The notes under the pieces were generated by a model that saw only the letters and a list, made by a program, of their open reading frames with translations, made no database searches and was not told where the DNA came from. From UMGS1502 sp045545435 (GTDB taxonomy: Bacteria; Actinomycetota; Coriobacteriia; Coriobacteriales; Eggerthellaceae), in NCBI GenBank assembly GCA_045545435.1, contig JAZQAV010000193.1, positions 1 through 7,263 on the forward strand: 7,263 nucleotides of DNA, read 5' to 3'. Below are positions 1-5,018 of the stretch, one piece after another (within the stretch, counting starts at the first letter, position 1; each line of letters starts with the position of its first letter). The translations under genes were made by a program, and so were the position numbers.

Positions 1-1
1 A

Positions 2-211
2 GAGGCCGTCGTGAGCACCATGAGCCTTTTAAAGGGTGTCGTGCCGCAAACCGTTGGTTTTGCTGAGCCCGATGAGGCATGCAAAGTGAATGTGGTGGCC
101 AATAAGCCGCTGGAAAAACCGCAGACCCTCGTATTGTCGAATTCATTGGGTTTTGGCGGCCACAACGCGTGTCTTGCTATTGCGTCATTTGACTCCAAGG
201 AGATGAAGTAA
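2..211 (+). CDS. fabF: Beta-ketoacyl-ACP synthase II (FabF type), C-terminal fragment
   Basis: This is the last 69 codons of a condensing enzyme whose 5' part lies left of the window. The frame is open from base 2, so the ATG at base 11 is internal and not a start. FabF extends acyl-ACP by Claisen condensation with malonyl-ACP in the cytoplasm. The visible part matches the family's C-terminus: a helix ending in a KGVVPQT-like segment (family KHGVIPPT), the EPDEAC stretch (family EEPDPEC), and the signature NSLGFGGHNA near residues 47-56, which contains the glycine/phenylalanine gate of the active site. The catalytic Cys and both His residues lie outside the window. The stop codon directly abuts the fabZ start, which indicates one transcript. 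FabB cannot be fully excluded from the tail alone, but the wording and the fabZ/acc context favour FabF. Confidence 0.9.
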   Translation, partial: EAVVSTMSLLKGVVPQTVGFAEPDEACKVNVVANKPLEKPQTLVLSNSLGFGGHNACLAIASFDSKEMK

Positions 212-667
212 ATGGGCTCGTTGAGCGTTGAGAATCTGCCGTGGGAGCAAAGGGAGATTCGCAAGGTGCTTCCTCATCGCGACCCGTTTGTGTGGGTAAC
301 GCGCGTTACGTCATGCACGCCTGGCGAGTCGATTGTTGCCGAGCTTCAGGTTGACCCGGCGCTCGAGTTGTTCAAAGGGCACTTTCCCGAGCACCCGGTT
401 TTACCTGGCGTCATTCTTATGGAAGCGCTTGCCCAGGCAGCATGTATTTGCATTTTGGTGGGAAGAGACGAAGCGGGCTCCATCGGATTTCTAACAGGGA
501 TCGATAACGCCAAGTTCAGGAAACAAGTGCACCCGGGCGACACGGTTGTGCTAAAAGCAACCGTTGTCAAATCGTCGCGAAGGATGTGCGTAGCGGAAGT
601 GCAAGCTTTCGTCGGCGAAGATGTATGCGCATCTGCAACGCAAAAATACGTTCTGGGAACAAAATAG
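212..667 (+). CDS. fabZ: 3-hydroxyacyl-ACP dehydratase FabZ
   Basis: The 151-residue product is the usual FabZ size. FabZ is a hot-dog-fold dehydratase that converts 3-hydroxyacyl-ACP to trans-2-enoyl-ACP in the elongation cycle. The LPHRDPF motif is at residues 20-26. The family core GHFPEHPVLPG is at 56-66, with catalytic His57, and the EALAQ helix contains catalytic Glu71. There is no sign of the longer FabA isomerase form. The start ATG follows the fabF TAA with no gap, and AAGGAG at 197-202 inside the fabF end is spaced 9 nt from it, so translation is probably coupled. The accDA gene follows after 24 bp. In many Firmicutes an accB gene separates fabF from fabZ; here there is none. Trp28 replaces the more usual small hydrophobic residue, which probably has no functional meaning. 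Confidence 0.95.
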   Translation: MGSLSVENLPWEQREIRKVLPHRDPFVWVTRVTSCTPGESIVAELQVDPALELFKGHFPEHPVLPGVILMEALAQAACICILVGRDEAGSIGFLTGIDNAKFRKQVHPGDTVVLKATVVKSSRRMCVAEVQAFVGEDVCASATQKYVLGTK

Positions 668-691
668 CTCCGGCTATAACAAGGAGAGATC

Positions 692-3175
692 ATGTCCGAA
701 AGCCGTGATTATGTGATTTTGGACCACGAGGGAAATCTGACAACGCAAGAGGCATCGCTTCCGCCTGAAAAGCGTGCGACGGTTGTATATCGCGCAAAGC
801 TCATAGCGCGCGATATGATGCAACCGGAATCTGCGGTAAGCAACCAAACAGCGCATGCAAAGGACTCGTCAGCGCGGGAAGGGAACCAGGAGCCGTTGCG
901 TGCTCTTGTGCTTACCCACGGCAAAGAATCGCGCGCGATGCTTCAGGCGCTCGTAGACGCTGGGATACAACCATATGTCGCCTATACGCGCGACCATGCC
1001 AATGCGTCGTACTTGCGGGCGGCGGCGGGCAAAGTGAGTTTAGGCGACACGTACTCAGCCGGTTTGTTTTCCAATGCGTACGCGGTGCTCAATGCGGCTT
1101 CGGAATGCAACGCATCGGTAATCTTTCTGGCCGATGAAGCCGTTGAGCTTGCGAACGTCGATGTGTTCATCGCTTATGCTGAAAAAGCGGGCATTCCGGT
1201 ATTCAAAACAATGGATGCGCAGCGTCCTTCTTTAGGTTGGGTTGCGTGTACAACCACTTCTCGCGTTCCCGAACACGACGAGTGGGTAACGTGTTCGCAC
1301 TGCGGGCTCACATTCAGCAAGGCCTCCCTGGCAAAAAGCTATTACACGTGTCCCACGTGCGGCGGATATTTTCGCATGACCTCTTCGGAGCGGATAAGCG
1401 ATTTGCTTGATATGGATAGCTTCGAGGAGTGGTTTGTTGATGAGGAGCAAAGCGACCCGCTTGGCTTTCCCGGTTATCAAGAAAAGCTTGAGGAGGTTCG
1501 TCTGCGCACGGGCCTTAACGAAGCAGTTTGCACCGGAAAAGGAAGCCTTGCCGGCATAACTGCTGCGTTCGCTTTTATGGAGCCATCGTTTTTAATGGGC
1601 TCCATGGGCTCGGTTGTAGGCCATAAGATAGCGCGCATGTTTGATCGCGCGACTGATGAAGGTTTGCCGGCAATAGTTTTTTGCGCCTCGGGCGGAGCTC
1701 GAATGCAAGAAGGCCTCGTTTCGCTCATGCAGATGGCGAAAATCAGCTGTGCGGTGCAACGCCACGCTGATGCGGGGCTGCCGTATTTCAGCGTGATCTG
1801 CGACCCTACCACGGGAGGAGTTACCGCGTCGTTTGCCATGCAGGCAGACATTGTGCTGGCAGAGCCCAAAGCGCTCGTAGGTTTTGCAGGAAAACGCGTT
1901 ATTCAAGATACCATCCGTCGTGAGTTGCCCGCGGGGTTTCAGACGGCTGAATTCGCGTTTGATCACGGTTTGGTGGATATGGTTGTCGCACGAAATCAAC
2001 TGCGTCCGACCCTTGCGCACCTATTGGCCCTGCATGCGCAATCCTCTAAGAACGTGAGCGGTTGCGCCGAAGCAGGTGCTTTTGAAGGTGACGGCTCGCG
2101 TGAAGCGACTGAGCGTTTGGTAATGAGCTATGAGGCGGTTTGCAAAAACCTCGAAGCTGGCCGAAATACGTTCAACCATATAACCTACGGGCGCATACCC
2201 ATCATTGATGCGCCCGAAGACGAAGAGCAAAGCTTGGTTGACATCGTGCTCGCCAAGTTCGTTGATCGAGATGGTACAAGTGAGATACGCCCAAAACGCG
2301 CGCTGGGACGTCTTGCTGAACGAGGCTTGCACTCGGCGCGCAAAAACCTCATCAACGCTGCGAGTAAGAGGGCTTCAAGAAAGAGCGTCGGCAGTCAAGA
2401 AGCGTGGGAGCGTGTCCAGGTTGCCCGAAATACGCATCGGCCTACCTCGTTGTTCTATATACAGGAACTATTCGATGGGTTTATCGAAGTCCATGGCGAT
2501 CGCATGTATGCCGATGATGGCGCAATTATCGGCGGCATTGGATGGCTTGACGGAAAAGCGGTTACCATATTGGCCCAAGAAAAAGGACGGGACGTTAAAG
2601 AACGCGTGCGGAGGAATTTCGGAAGCCCCCAACCCGAGGGCTATCGAAAAACGCAACGACTTATGAGGCAAGCAGAAAAATTCGGTAGGCCTGTTATCTG
2701 CTTTGTTGACACCCAAGGAGCGTTTTGCGACGCCGATTCGGAAGCGCGTGGGCAAGGAAACGCAATCGCAGAAAACCTTTTGCTGCTTGCGGGTTTGAAG
2801 GTGCCCGTCATAAGCGTTTTGTTGGGAGAGGGCGGATCGGGAGGCGCGTTGGCCTTGGCGCTGTCAGATGCCGTCGTTATGCAGGAAAATGCGGTGTATT
2901 CGGTGTTGTCTCCTGAGGGCTTTGCCAGCATTTTGTGGAAAGACAGAACGCGTGCCCCGGAGGCGGCAGCGCTTATGCGCATGGATGCGTCAAGCATTTG
3001 TGAGATGGGCATAATTGACGACGTTCTTGATGAGGGAGAAGGGCCTGCTCACGAGAATCCCGAGCAAGCTGCTTTTGAAGTGCGCACCTATTTGGTGAAC
3101 AAACTGCACGAATTGGCAGATGTGTCTCCAGAAGAGCTGGTAAGAGAACGTCATGAACGCTTTGACCGCTTCTAA
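692..3175 (+). CDS. accDA: Fused acetyl-CoA carboxylase carboxyltransferase (AccD-AccA) with a biotin-carboxylase-N-like N-terminal domain
   Basis: An 827-residue single chain that should transfer the carboxyl group from carboxybiotin (on AccB) to acetyl-CoA, giving malonyl-CoA. The start is set by AAGGAG at 681-686, 5 nt from the ATG. Layout: residues 1-68 are a variable arm. Residues 69-175 resemble the N-terminal Rossmann-like domain of biotin carboxylase (AccC), without the ATP-grasp part. Residues about 195-450 are AccD, with the zinc ribbon Cys201-x2-Cys204-x15-Cys220-x2-Cys223, GSMGSVVG at 303-310, ASGGARMQE at 332-340 and GFAGKRVI at 397-404. Residues about 451-560 are a charged linker ending in a basic helical stretch. 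Residues about 565-827 are AccA, with the KGRD/RRNFG segment at 631-644, DTQGAF at 673-678, RGQGNAIAENL at 686-696, GEGGSGGAL at 712-720 and SPEGFASILWK at 740-750. Both crotonase-type halves look intact, so one chain can supply both alpha and beta subunits. Biotin carboxylase and biotin carrier genes are not seen in the window. The AccD and AccA assignments are secure; the extra domain is inferred by eye. Confidence 0.95.
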   Translation: MSESRDYVILDHEGNLTTQEASLPPEKRATVVYRAKLIARDMMQPESAVSNQTAHAKDSSAREGNQEPLRALVLTHGKESRAMLQALVDAGIQPYVAYTRDHANASYLRAAAGKVSLGDTYSAGLFSNAYAVLNAASECNASVIFLADEAVELANVDVFIAYAEKAGIPVFKTMDAQRPSLGWVACTTTSRVPEHDEWVTCSHCGLTFSKASLAKSYYTCPTCGGYFRMTSSERISDLLDMDSFEEWFVDEEQSDPLGFPGYQEKLEEVRLRTGLNEAVCTGKGSLAGITAAFAFMEPSFLMGSMGSVVGHKIARMFDRATDEGLPAIVFCASGGARMQEGLVSLMQMAKISCAVQRHADAGLPYFSVICDPTTGGVTASFAMQADIVLAEPKALVGFAGKRVIQDTIRRELPAGFQTAEFAFDHGLVDMVVARNQLRPTLAHLLALHAQSSKNVSGCAEAGAFEGDGSREATERLVMSYEAVCKNLEAGRNTFNHITYGRIPIIDAPEDEEQSLVDIVLAKFVDRDGTSEIRPKRALGRLAERGLHSARKNLINAASKRASRKSVGSQEAWERVQVARNTHRPTSLFYIQELFDGFIEVHGDRMYADDGAIIGGIGWLDGKAVTILAQEKGRDVKERVRRNFGSPQPEGYRKTQRLMRQAEKFGRPVICFVDTQGAFCDADSEARGQGNAIAENLLLLAGLKVPVISVLLGEGGSGGALALALSDAVVMQENAVYSVLSPEGFASILWKDRTRAPEAAALMRMDASSICEMGIIDDVLDEGEGPAHENPEQAAFEVRTYLVNKLHELADVSPEELVRERHERFDRF

Positions 3176-3190
3176 ACTCCAAGGCGTTTT
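3156..3190 (+). terminator. Weak candidate terminator at the end of the fab-acc operon
   Basis: AACGCTTTG (3156-3164) can pair with CAAGGCGTT (3180-3188), giving nine pairs including one G-U, with a 15-nt loop that contains the accDA stop codon. Only a four-T run (3187-3190, half of it inside the stem) follows, so it would be a poor intrinsic terminator. I see no better hairpin before the next promoter, so readthrough into cysE is possible. Confidence 0.25.
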
Positions 3191-3224
3191 GGTATCGGTG
3201 CGAGTTGGGTGTGAGGCATGTCCT

Positions 3225-3253
3225 TTGTATCCGCATGCGTATATCGCTATAAT
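3225..3253 (+). promoter_or_regulatory. Sigma-70-type promoter for cysE
   Basis: A consensus -10 box TATAAT (3248-3253) is preceded by a 17-bp spacer and TTGTAT (3225-3230), a 4/6 match to TTGACA. Transcription would start near 3260, leaving a leader of roughly 60 nt. That is too short for a T-box or a SAM riboswitch. The unit gives cysE its own promoter apart from the fab-acc operon. Confidence 0.7.
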
Positions 3254-3270
3254 GTACGCTCGTATAGCGA
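3244..3270. promoter_or_regulatory. Inverted repeat overlapping the cysE -10 box (possible operator)
   Basis: TCGCTATA (3244-3251) and TATAGCGA (3263-3270) are perfect 8-bp inverted repeats with an 11-bp spacer. The left arm covers the first four bases of the TATAAT box and the right arm covers the likely transcription start. A shorter nested alternative, GCTCG (3258-3262) with CGAGC (3268-3272), could form a small hairpin instead. The position suits a repressor site, but no regulator can be named from the sequence. Confidence 0.45.
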
Positions 3271-3310
3271 GCTCACTAGCCTTTATGGCTTTTGCGGTGA
3301 TGTAATCATG

Positions 3311-3315
3311 AGGAG
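3311..3315 (+). promoter_or_regulatory. Ribosome binding site that decides the cysE start
   Basis: AGGAG lies immediately against the ATG at 3316 (no spacer) but 9 nt before the in-frame GTG at 3325. The normal Shine-Dalgarno spacing therefore favours the GTG as initiator. Confidence 0.6.
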
Positions 3316-3324
3316 ATGTTTGAC

Positions 3325-4212
3325 GTGCTTGAAGATAACCTTTCTGACATCATTTCGGGGATTATAACCAACTACGAAGATCCTGTTATCTCGTATCACG
3401 ACGCCGATCGGCATTTCCCCAGTCGCACCCAGGTTAAAAACATCATCAAGGACACGAGGAACATCCTGTTTCCGCGATTCTTCGAAGAAGGTGCTCGCGC
3501 GTCATCTGAGGCACAGTATTTTGTGGGAAACACCATTCTGCGGGTTGCCGATGTTCTGTACGGGCAAGTGAGGGAAGCCTTCTTGTTCCGCGATGCCGAT
3601 GTGATGTCGCTTGAGGATATTGAGAAGCGCTCGCATGAAGTGGTTGAAGCGTGGTGCGCGCGCTTGCCGTACATCCAGGAAATGCTGCTGAAAGATGTTC
3701 AGGCCGCCTACGACGGCGACCCAGCGGCCCAATCCAAAGAAGAGGTAGTGTTTTCCTACCCGGGCTTTTATGCCATTACCATCCATCGTATAGCTCATGA
3801 GCTGTACGTGCTTGATGTACCGCTTATTCCGCGTTTTATGTCCGAATACGCCCACTCTGCAACCGGCGTAGATATTCACGCGGGCGCACAAATTGGAGAG
3901 TACTTCTTTATCGACCATGCAACGGGTGTGGTTGTTGGTGAGACGACGGTTATCGGCAACCATGTGAAAATATACCAAGGCGTCACCCTTGGCGCTTTGT
4001 CGCTGCGTGCCGGGCAAAAGCTCAAGGGGCAAAAGCGCCATCCAACCGTCGAGGACAACGTCACCATTTACTCGAACGCCAGTGTTCTGGGAGGCGAAAC
4101 GGTTATTGGCGCCGGTTCGGTAATTGCGGGTAGTGCGTTTGTAACCGAATCGGTTCCGCCTAACTCGCGCGTGACGTTGCGCAATCAAGAGGTTAACGTT
4201 CTCACGCATTAG
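3325..4212 (+). CDS. cysE: Serine O-acetyltransferase, EpsC-type CysE
   Basis: Transfers acetyl from acetyl-CoA to L-serine, giving O-acetylserine, the precursor that cysteine synthase (CysK) converts to cysteine. From the preferred GTG start the product is 295 residues; a start at ATG 3316 would add three. The first 140 or so residues form the helical N-terminal domain. Around the FSYPGF segment the chain enters the left-handed beta-helix, with hexapeptide repeats to near the C-terminus. The family core is visible: SEYAHSATGVDIH, then IDHATGVVVGET, KIYQGVTLGA and the RHP motif. By comparison with E. coli CysE the catalytic Asp/His pair is Asp183 and His198. The SEYAHS wording and the insert before RHP fit the EpsC subgroup. 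The tail ends in Thr-His, without the C-terminal Ile that inserts into CysK in the classic cysteine synthase complex. It has its own promoter and converges on queD. No cysK is in the window. Confidence 0.93.
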   Translation: MLEDNLSDIISGIITNYEDPVISYHDADRHFPSRTQVKNIIKDTRNILFPRFFEEGARASSEAQYFVGNTILRVADVLYGQVREAFLFRDADVMSLEDIEKRSHEVVEAWCARLPYIQEMLLKDVQAAYDGDPAAQSKEEVVFSYPGFYAITIHRIAHELYVLDVPLIPRFMSEYAHSATGVDIHAGAQIGEYFFIDHATGVVVGETTVIGNHVKIYQGVTLGALSLRAGQKLKGQKRHPTVEDNVTIYSNASVLGGETVIGAGSVIAGSAFVTESVPPNSRVTLRNQEVNVLTH

Positions 4213-4214
4213 TC

Positions 4215-4283
4215 GCATGAAAAAGCGCGCCACCGTGCGACAGTTGACGCGCTGAGCATATGAAAAAGTGTGCCACCGTGCGA
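4215..4283. repeat. Imperfect tandem direct repeat carrying two hairpins
   Basis: Two related units, 4215-4240 and 4256-4283, share GCAT(AT)GAAAAAG, a variable 5-base stretch, and CCACCGTGCGA. They differ mainly in the hairpin arms (GCGCG in the first, GTGTG in the second), and the matching 3' arms differ in step. This suggests a duplicated terminator that kept its pairing. Confidence 0.7.
4224..4253 (-). terminator. Second, weaker terminator-like hairpin between cysE and queD
   Basis: AGCGCG (4224-4229) pairs with CGCGCT (4248-4253), with a few further pairs inside broken by mismatches. The A run at 4220-4224 reads as a U tract only on the - strand, so it is best seen as a back-up terminator for queD. 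For cysE it would be a 3'-end hairpin without a U tract. Confidence 0.5.
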
Positions 4284-4297
4284 GGGGTGGCACACTT
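4266..4297 (-). terminator. Strong intrinsic terminator of queD, possibly bidirectional
   Basis: A perfect 12-bp stem, AAGTGTGCCACC (4266-4277) and GGTGGCACACTT (4286-4297), closes an 8-nt loop. On the - strand the stem runs into five T (complement of 4263-4267), the form of a Rho-independent terminator for queD, whose stop is 23 bp away. On the + strand only the stem's own TT follows, so cysE termination here would be less efficient. Confidence 0.85.
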
Positions 4298-4319
4298 AAC
4301 ATATAGCGGCGTGCGATTA

Positions 4320-4745
4320 TTATTCTACAGCGTTGACGAAGGCCCTATTGTTCGGGGTCTCGTCAACTTCTACCTGCCAAATGGGATAGCCCTTGTCTTT
4401 GAGTTTGTCGAAGAAGTAGCGCGCCAGATTCTCGGCTGTCGTGCGGAAGGGCAGAATGGTAAGGGTGAAGCTTTCTGATTCCAAAGCTTGAATGGTTTGC
4501 GGTGAGAGAGAGCCCTCTTCCACCAGAAACGTGTGATCAAACTCCTGTGTGAGGTCGCGCAAAGTTTTCTTGAAAACTTCGAAATCGATTACCATGTCGC
4601 GCATGGTGCCTTCGGCTTGCAGGGCAGGTTGCTGAATCGTGGCAACGACGCGCCAGCGATGCCCGTGAAGGTTTTCGCATTTACCGTAGTAATCGGTCAA
4701 AAAATGAGCGCTGTCAAAACTGCTTTCGCATTCCAAACCGTACAT
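4320..4745 (-). CDS. queD: 6-carboxy-5,6,7,8-tetrahydropterin synthase family protein (QueD/PTPS)
   Basis: A 141-residue protein of the 6-pyruvoyl-tetrahydropterin synthase fold, normal length for bacterial QueD, which converts dihydroneopterin triphosphate to 6-carboxytetrahydropterin on the route to 7-deazaguanines such as queuosine. Visible residues: zinc ligands His14 (FDSAHF), His27 and His29 (HGH), with Cys23 in the C-x3-HGH arrangement that marks the QueD type. MVIDF is at 51-55, the Asp70-His71 pair in FDHTF, TAENLARYF at 103-111, and Glu129 in VDETPNNRA for pterin binding. The ATG is preceded by GAAAGGA (complement of 4751-4757) at 5 nt. It stands alone: no queC, queE, queF or folE neighbours are present, so the final product cannot be read from context. 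A promoter candidate lies just upstream and strong terminators lie downstream. Confidence 0.92.
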   Translation of the reverse strand: MYGLECESSFDSAHFLTDYYGKCENLHGHRWRVVATIQQPALQAEGTMRDMVIDFEVFKKTLRDLTQEFDHTFLVEEGSLSPQTIQALESESFTLTILPFRTTAENLARYFFDKLKDKGYPIWQVEVDETPNNRAFVNAVE

Positions 4746-4773
4746 AGATGTCCTTTCATGATTAAACGGTGCA

Positions 4774-4786
4774 GCACTATCAGTGC
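4774..4786. promoter_or_regulatory. Short inverted repeat over the candidate queD -10 box
   Basis: GCACT (4774-4778) and AGTGC (4782-4786) are separated by ATC and cover the proposed -10 box. It could be a repressor half-site pair. Five-base arms also occur by chance, so this is tentative. Confidence 0.25.
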
Positions 4787-4804
4787 ATTCAAATAAATGG
4801 TCGA
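4776..4804 (-). promoter_or_regulatory. Candidate queD promoter
   Basis: Read on the - strand, TCGACC (4804-4799, 4/6 to TTGACA) is followed by a 17-bp spacer and GATAGT (4781-4776, 4/6 to TATAAT). Transcription would begin near 4769, about 24 nt before the ATG. Both boxes are imperfect; spacing and position are the main support. Confidence 0.35.
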
Positions 4805-4926
4805 ACTGTACCTACCAGTGTTGTTCTTGTTCTTTTACCATATCATGATGCAAAGGCTTTATGGGTTGTTTCATATGATACATGAGAGTATGCAGCCTGC
4901 CCTTGTTTTGGGAGGCCTTTTATACA

Positions 4927-4957
4927 AACAGCTGCAGAATAATGCTCAACAGCTGCA
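4927..4957. repeat. Pair of 10-bp direct repeats upstream of the lipoprotein gene
   Basis: AACAGCTGCA occurs at 4927-4936 and 4948-4957, 21 bp start to start, which is two helical turns. Each contains the palindrome CAGCTG. Such spacing puts both copies on the same face of the DNA, as for a dimeric or tandem regulator site. The position is 62-92 bp before the start codon. Confidence 0.5.
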
Positions 4958-5018
4958 AAAAATGGTCGATGCAAGCCACGGGAAACCGGCGGCGCATTTT
5001 TATTCGAGGAGATAGAGT

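Larger units (their letters stand above)
4746..5018. other. Divergent intergenic region between queD and the lipoprotein gene
   Basis: This 273-bp stretch is more A+T-rich than the flanking genes and holds the 5' signals of two divergent genes. For the lipoprotein gene, TTGTTC (4821-4826), 17 bp and CATGAT (4844-4849) is one weak promoter candidate. TATGAT (4874-4879) and TATACA (4921-4926) are -10-like boxes without good -35 partners. AGGAG (5007-5011), 7 nt before the ATG at 5019, is a good ribosome binding site. I see no riboswitch fold that I recognise, including no preQ1 motif upstream of queD. Confidence 0.5.

Noticed and set aside
11..211. A complete 66-residue gene beginning at the ATG at base 11
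   Set aside because: The frame is open upstream to base 2 and the sequence is the C-terminal end of FabF, so the ATG is an internal methionine.
3254..3315. T-box or SAM riboswitch in the cysE leader
   Set aside because: The predicted leader is only about 60 nt, with no T-box sequence or multi-helix fold, so it is too short for either.
3502..4302. Long open frame (266 codons) antisense to cysE on the - strand
   Set aside because: It lies opposite a well-conserved gene, has an Arg/His/Asn-rich composition without recognisable domains, and runs through the terminator hairpins. It is a shadow of the cysE codon pattern.
4260..4478. Small + strand frame across the terminator and queD 3' end
   Set aside because: It begins inside a terminator stem region and is antisense to conserved queD residues.
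4746..4800. preQ1 riboswitch upstream of queD
   Set aside because: I could not find the small hairpin plus A-rich tail arrangement of preQ1 aptamers, and the likely leader is about 24 nt.
4797..5015. Possible 72-residue small protein with a hydrophobic start upstream of the lipoprotein gene
   Set aside because: No Shine-Dalgarno sequence precedes its ATG, it overlaps likely promoter elements, and its codon use (AGG, ATA, CTA) differs from the neighbours. It could be real only if shown by ribosome profiling.
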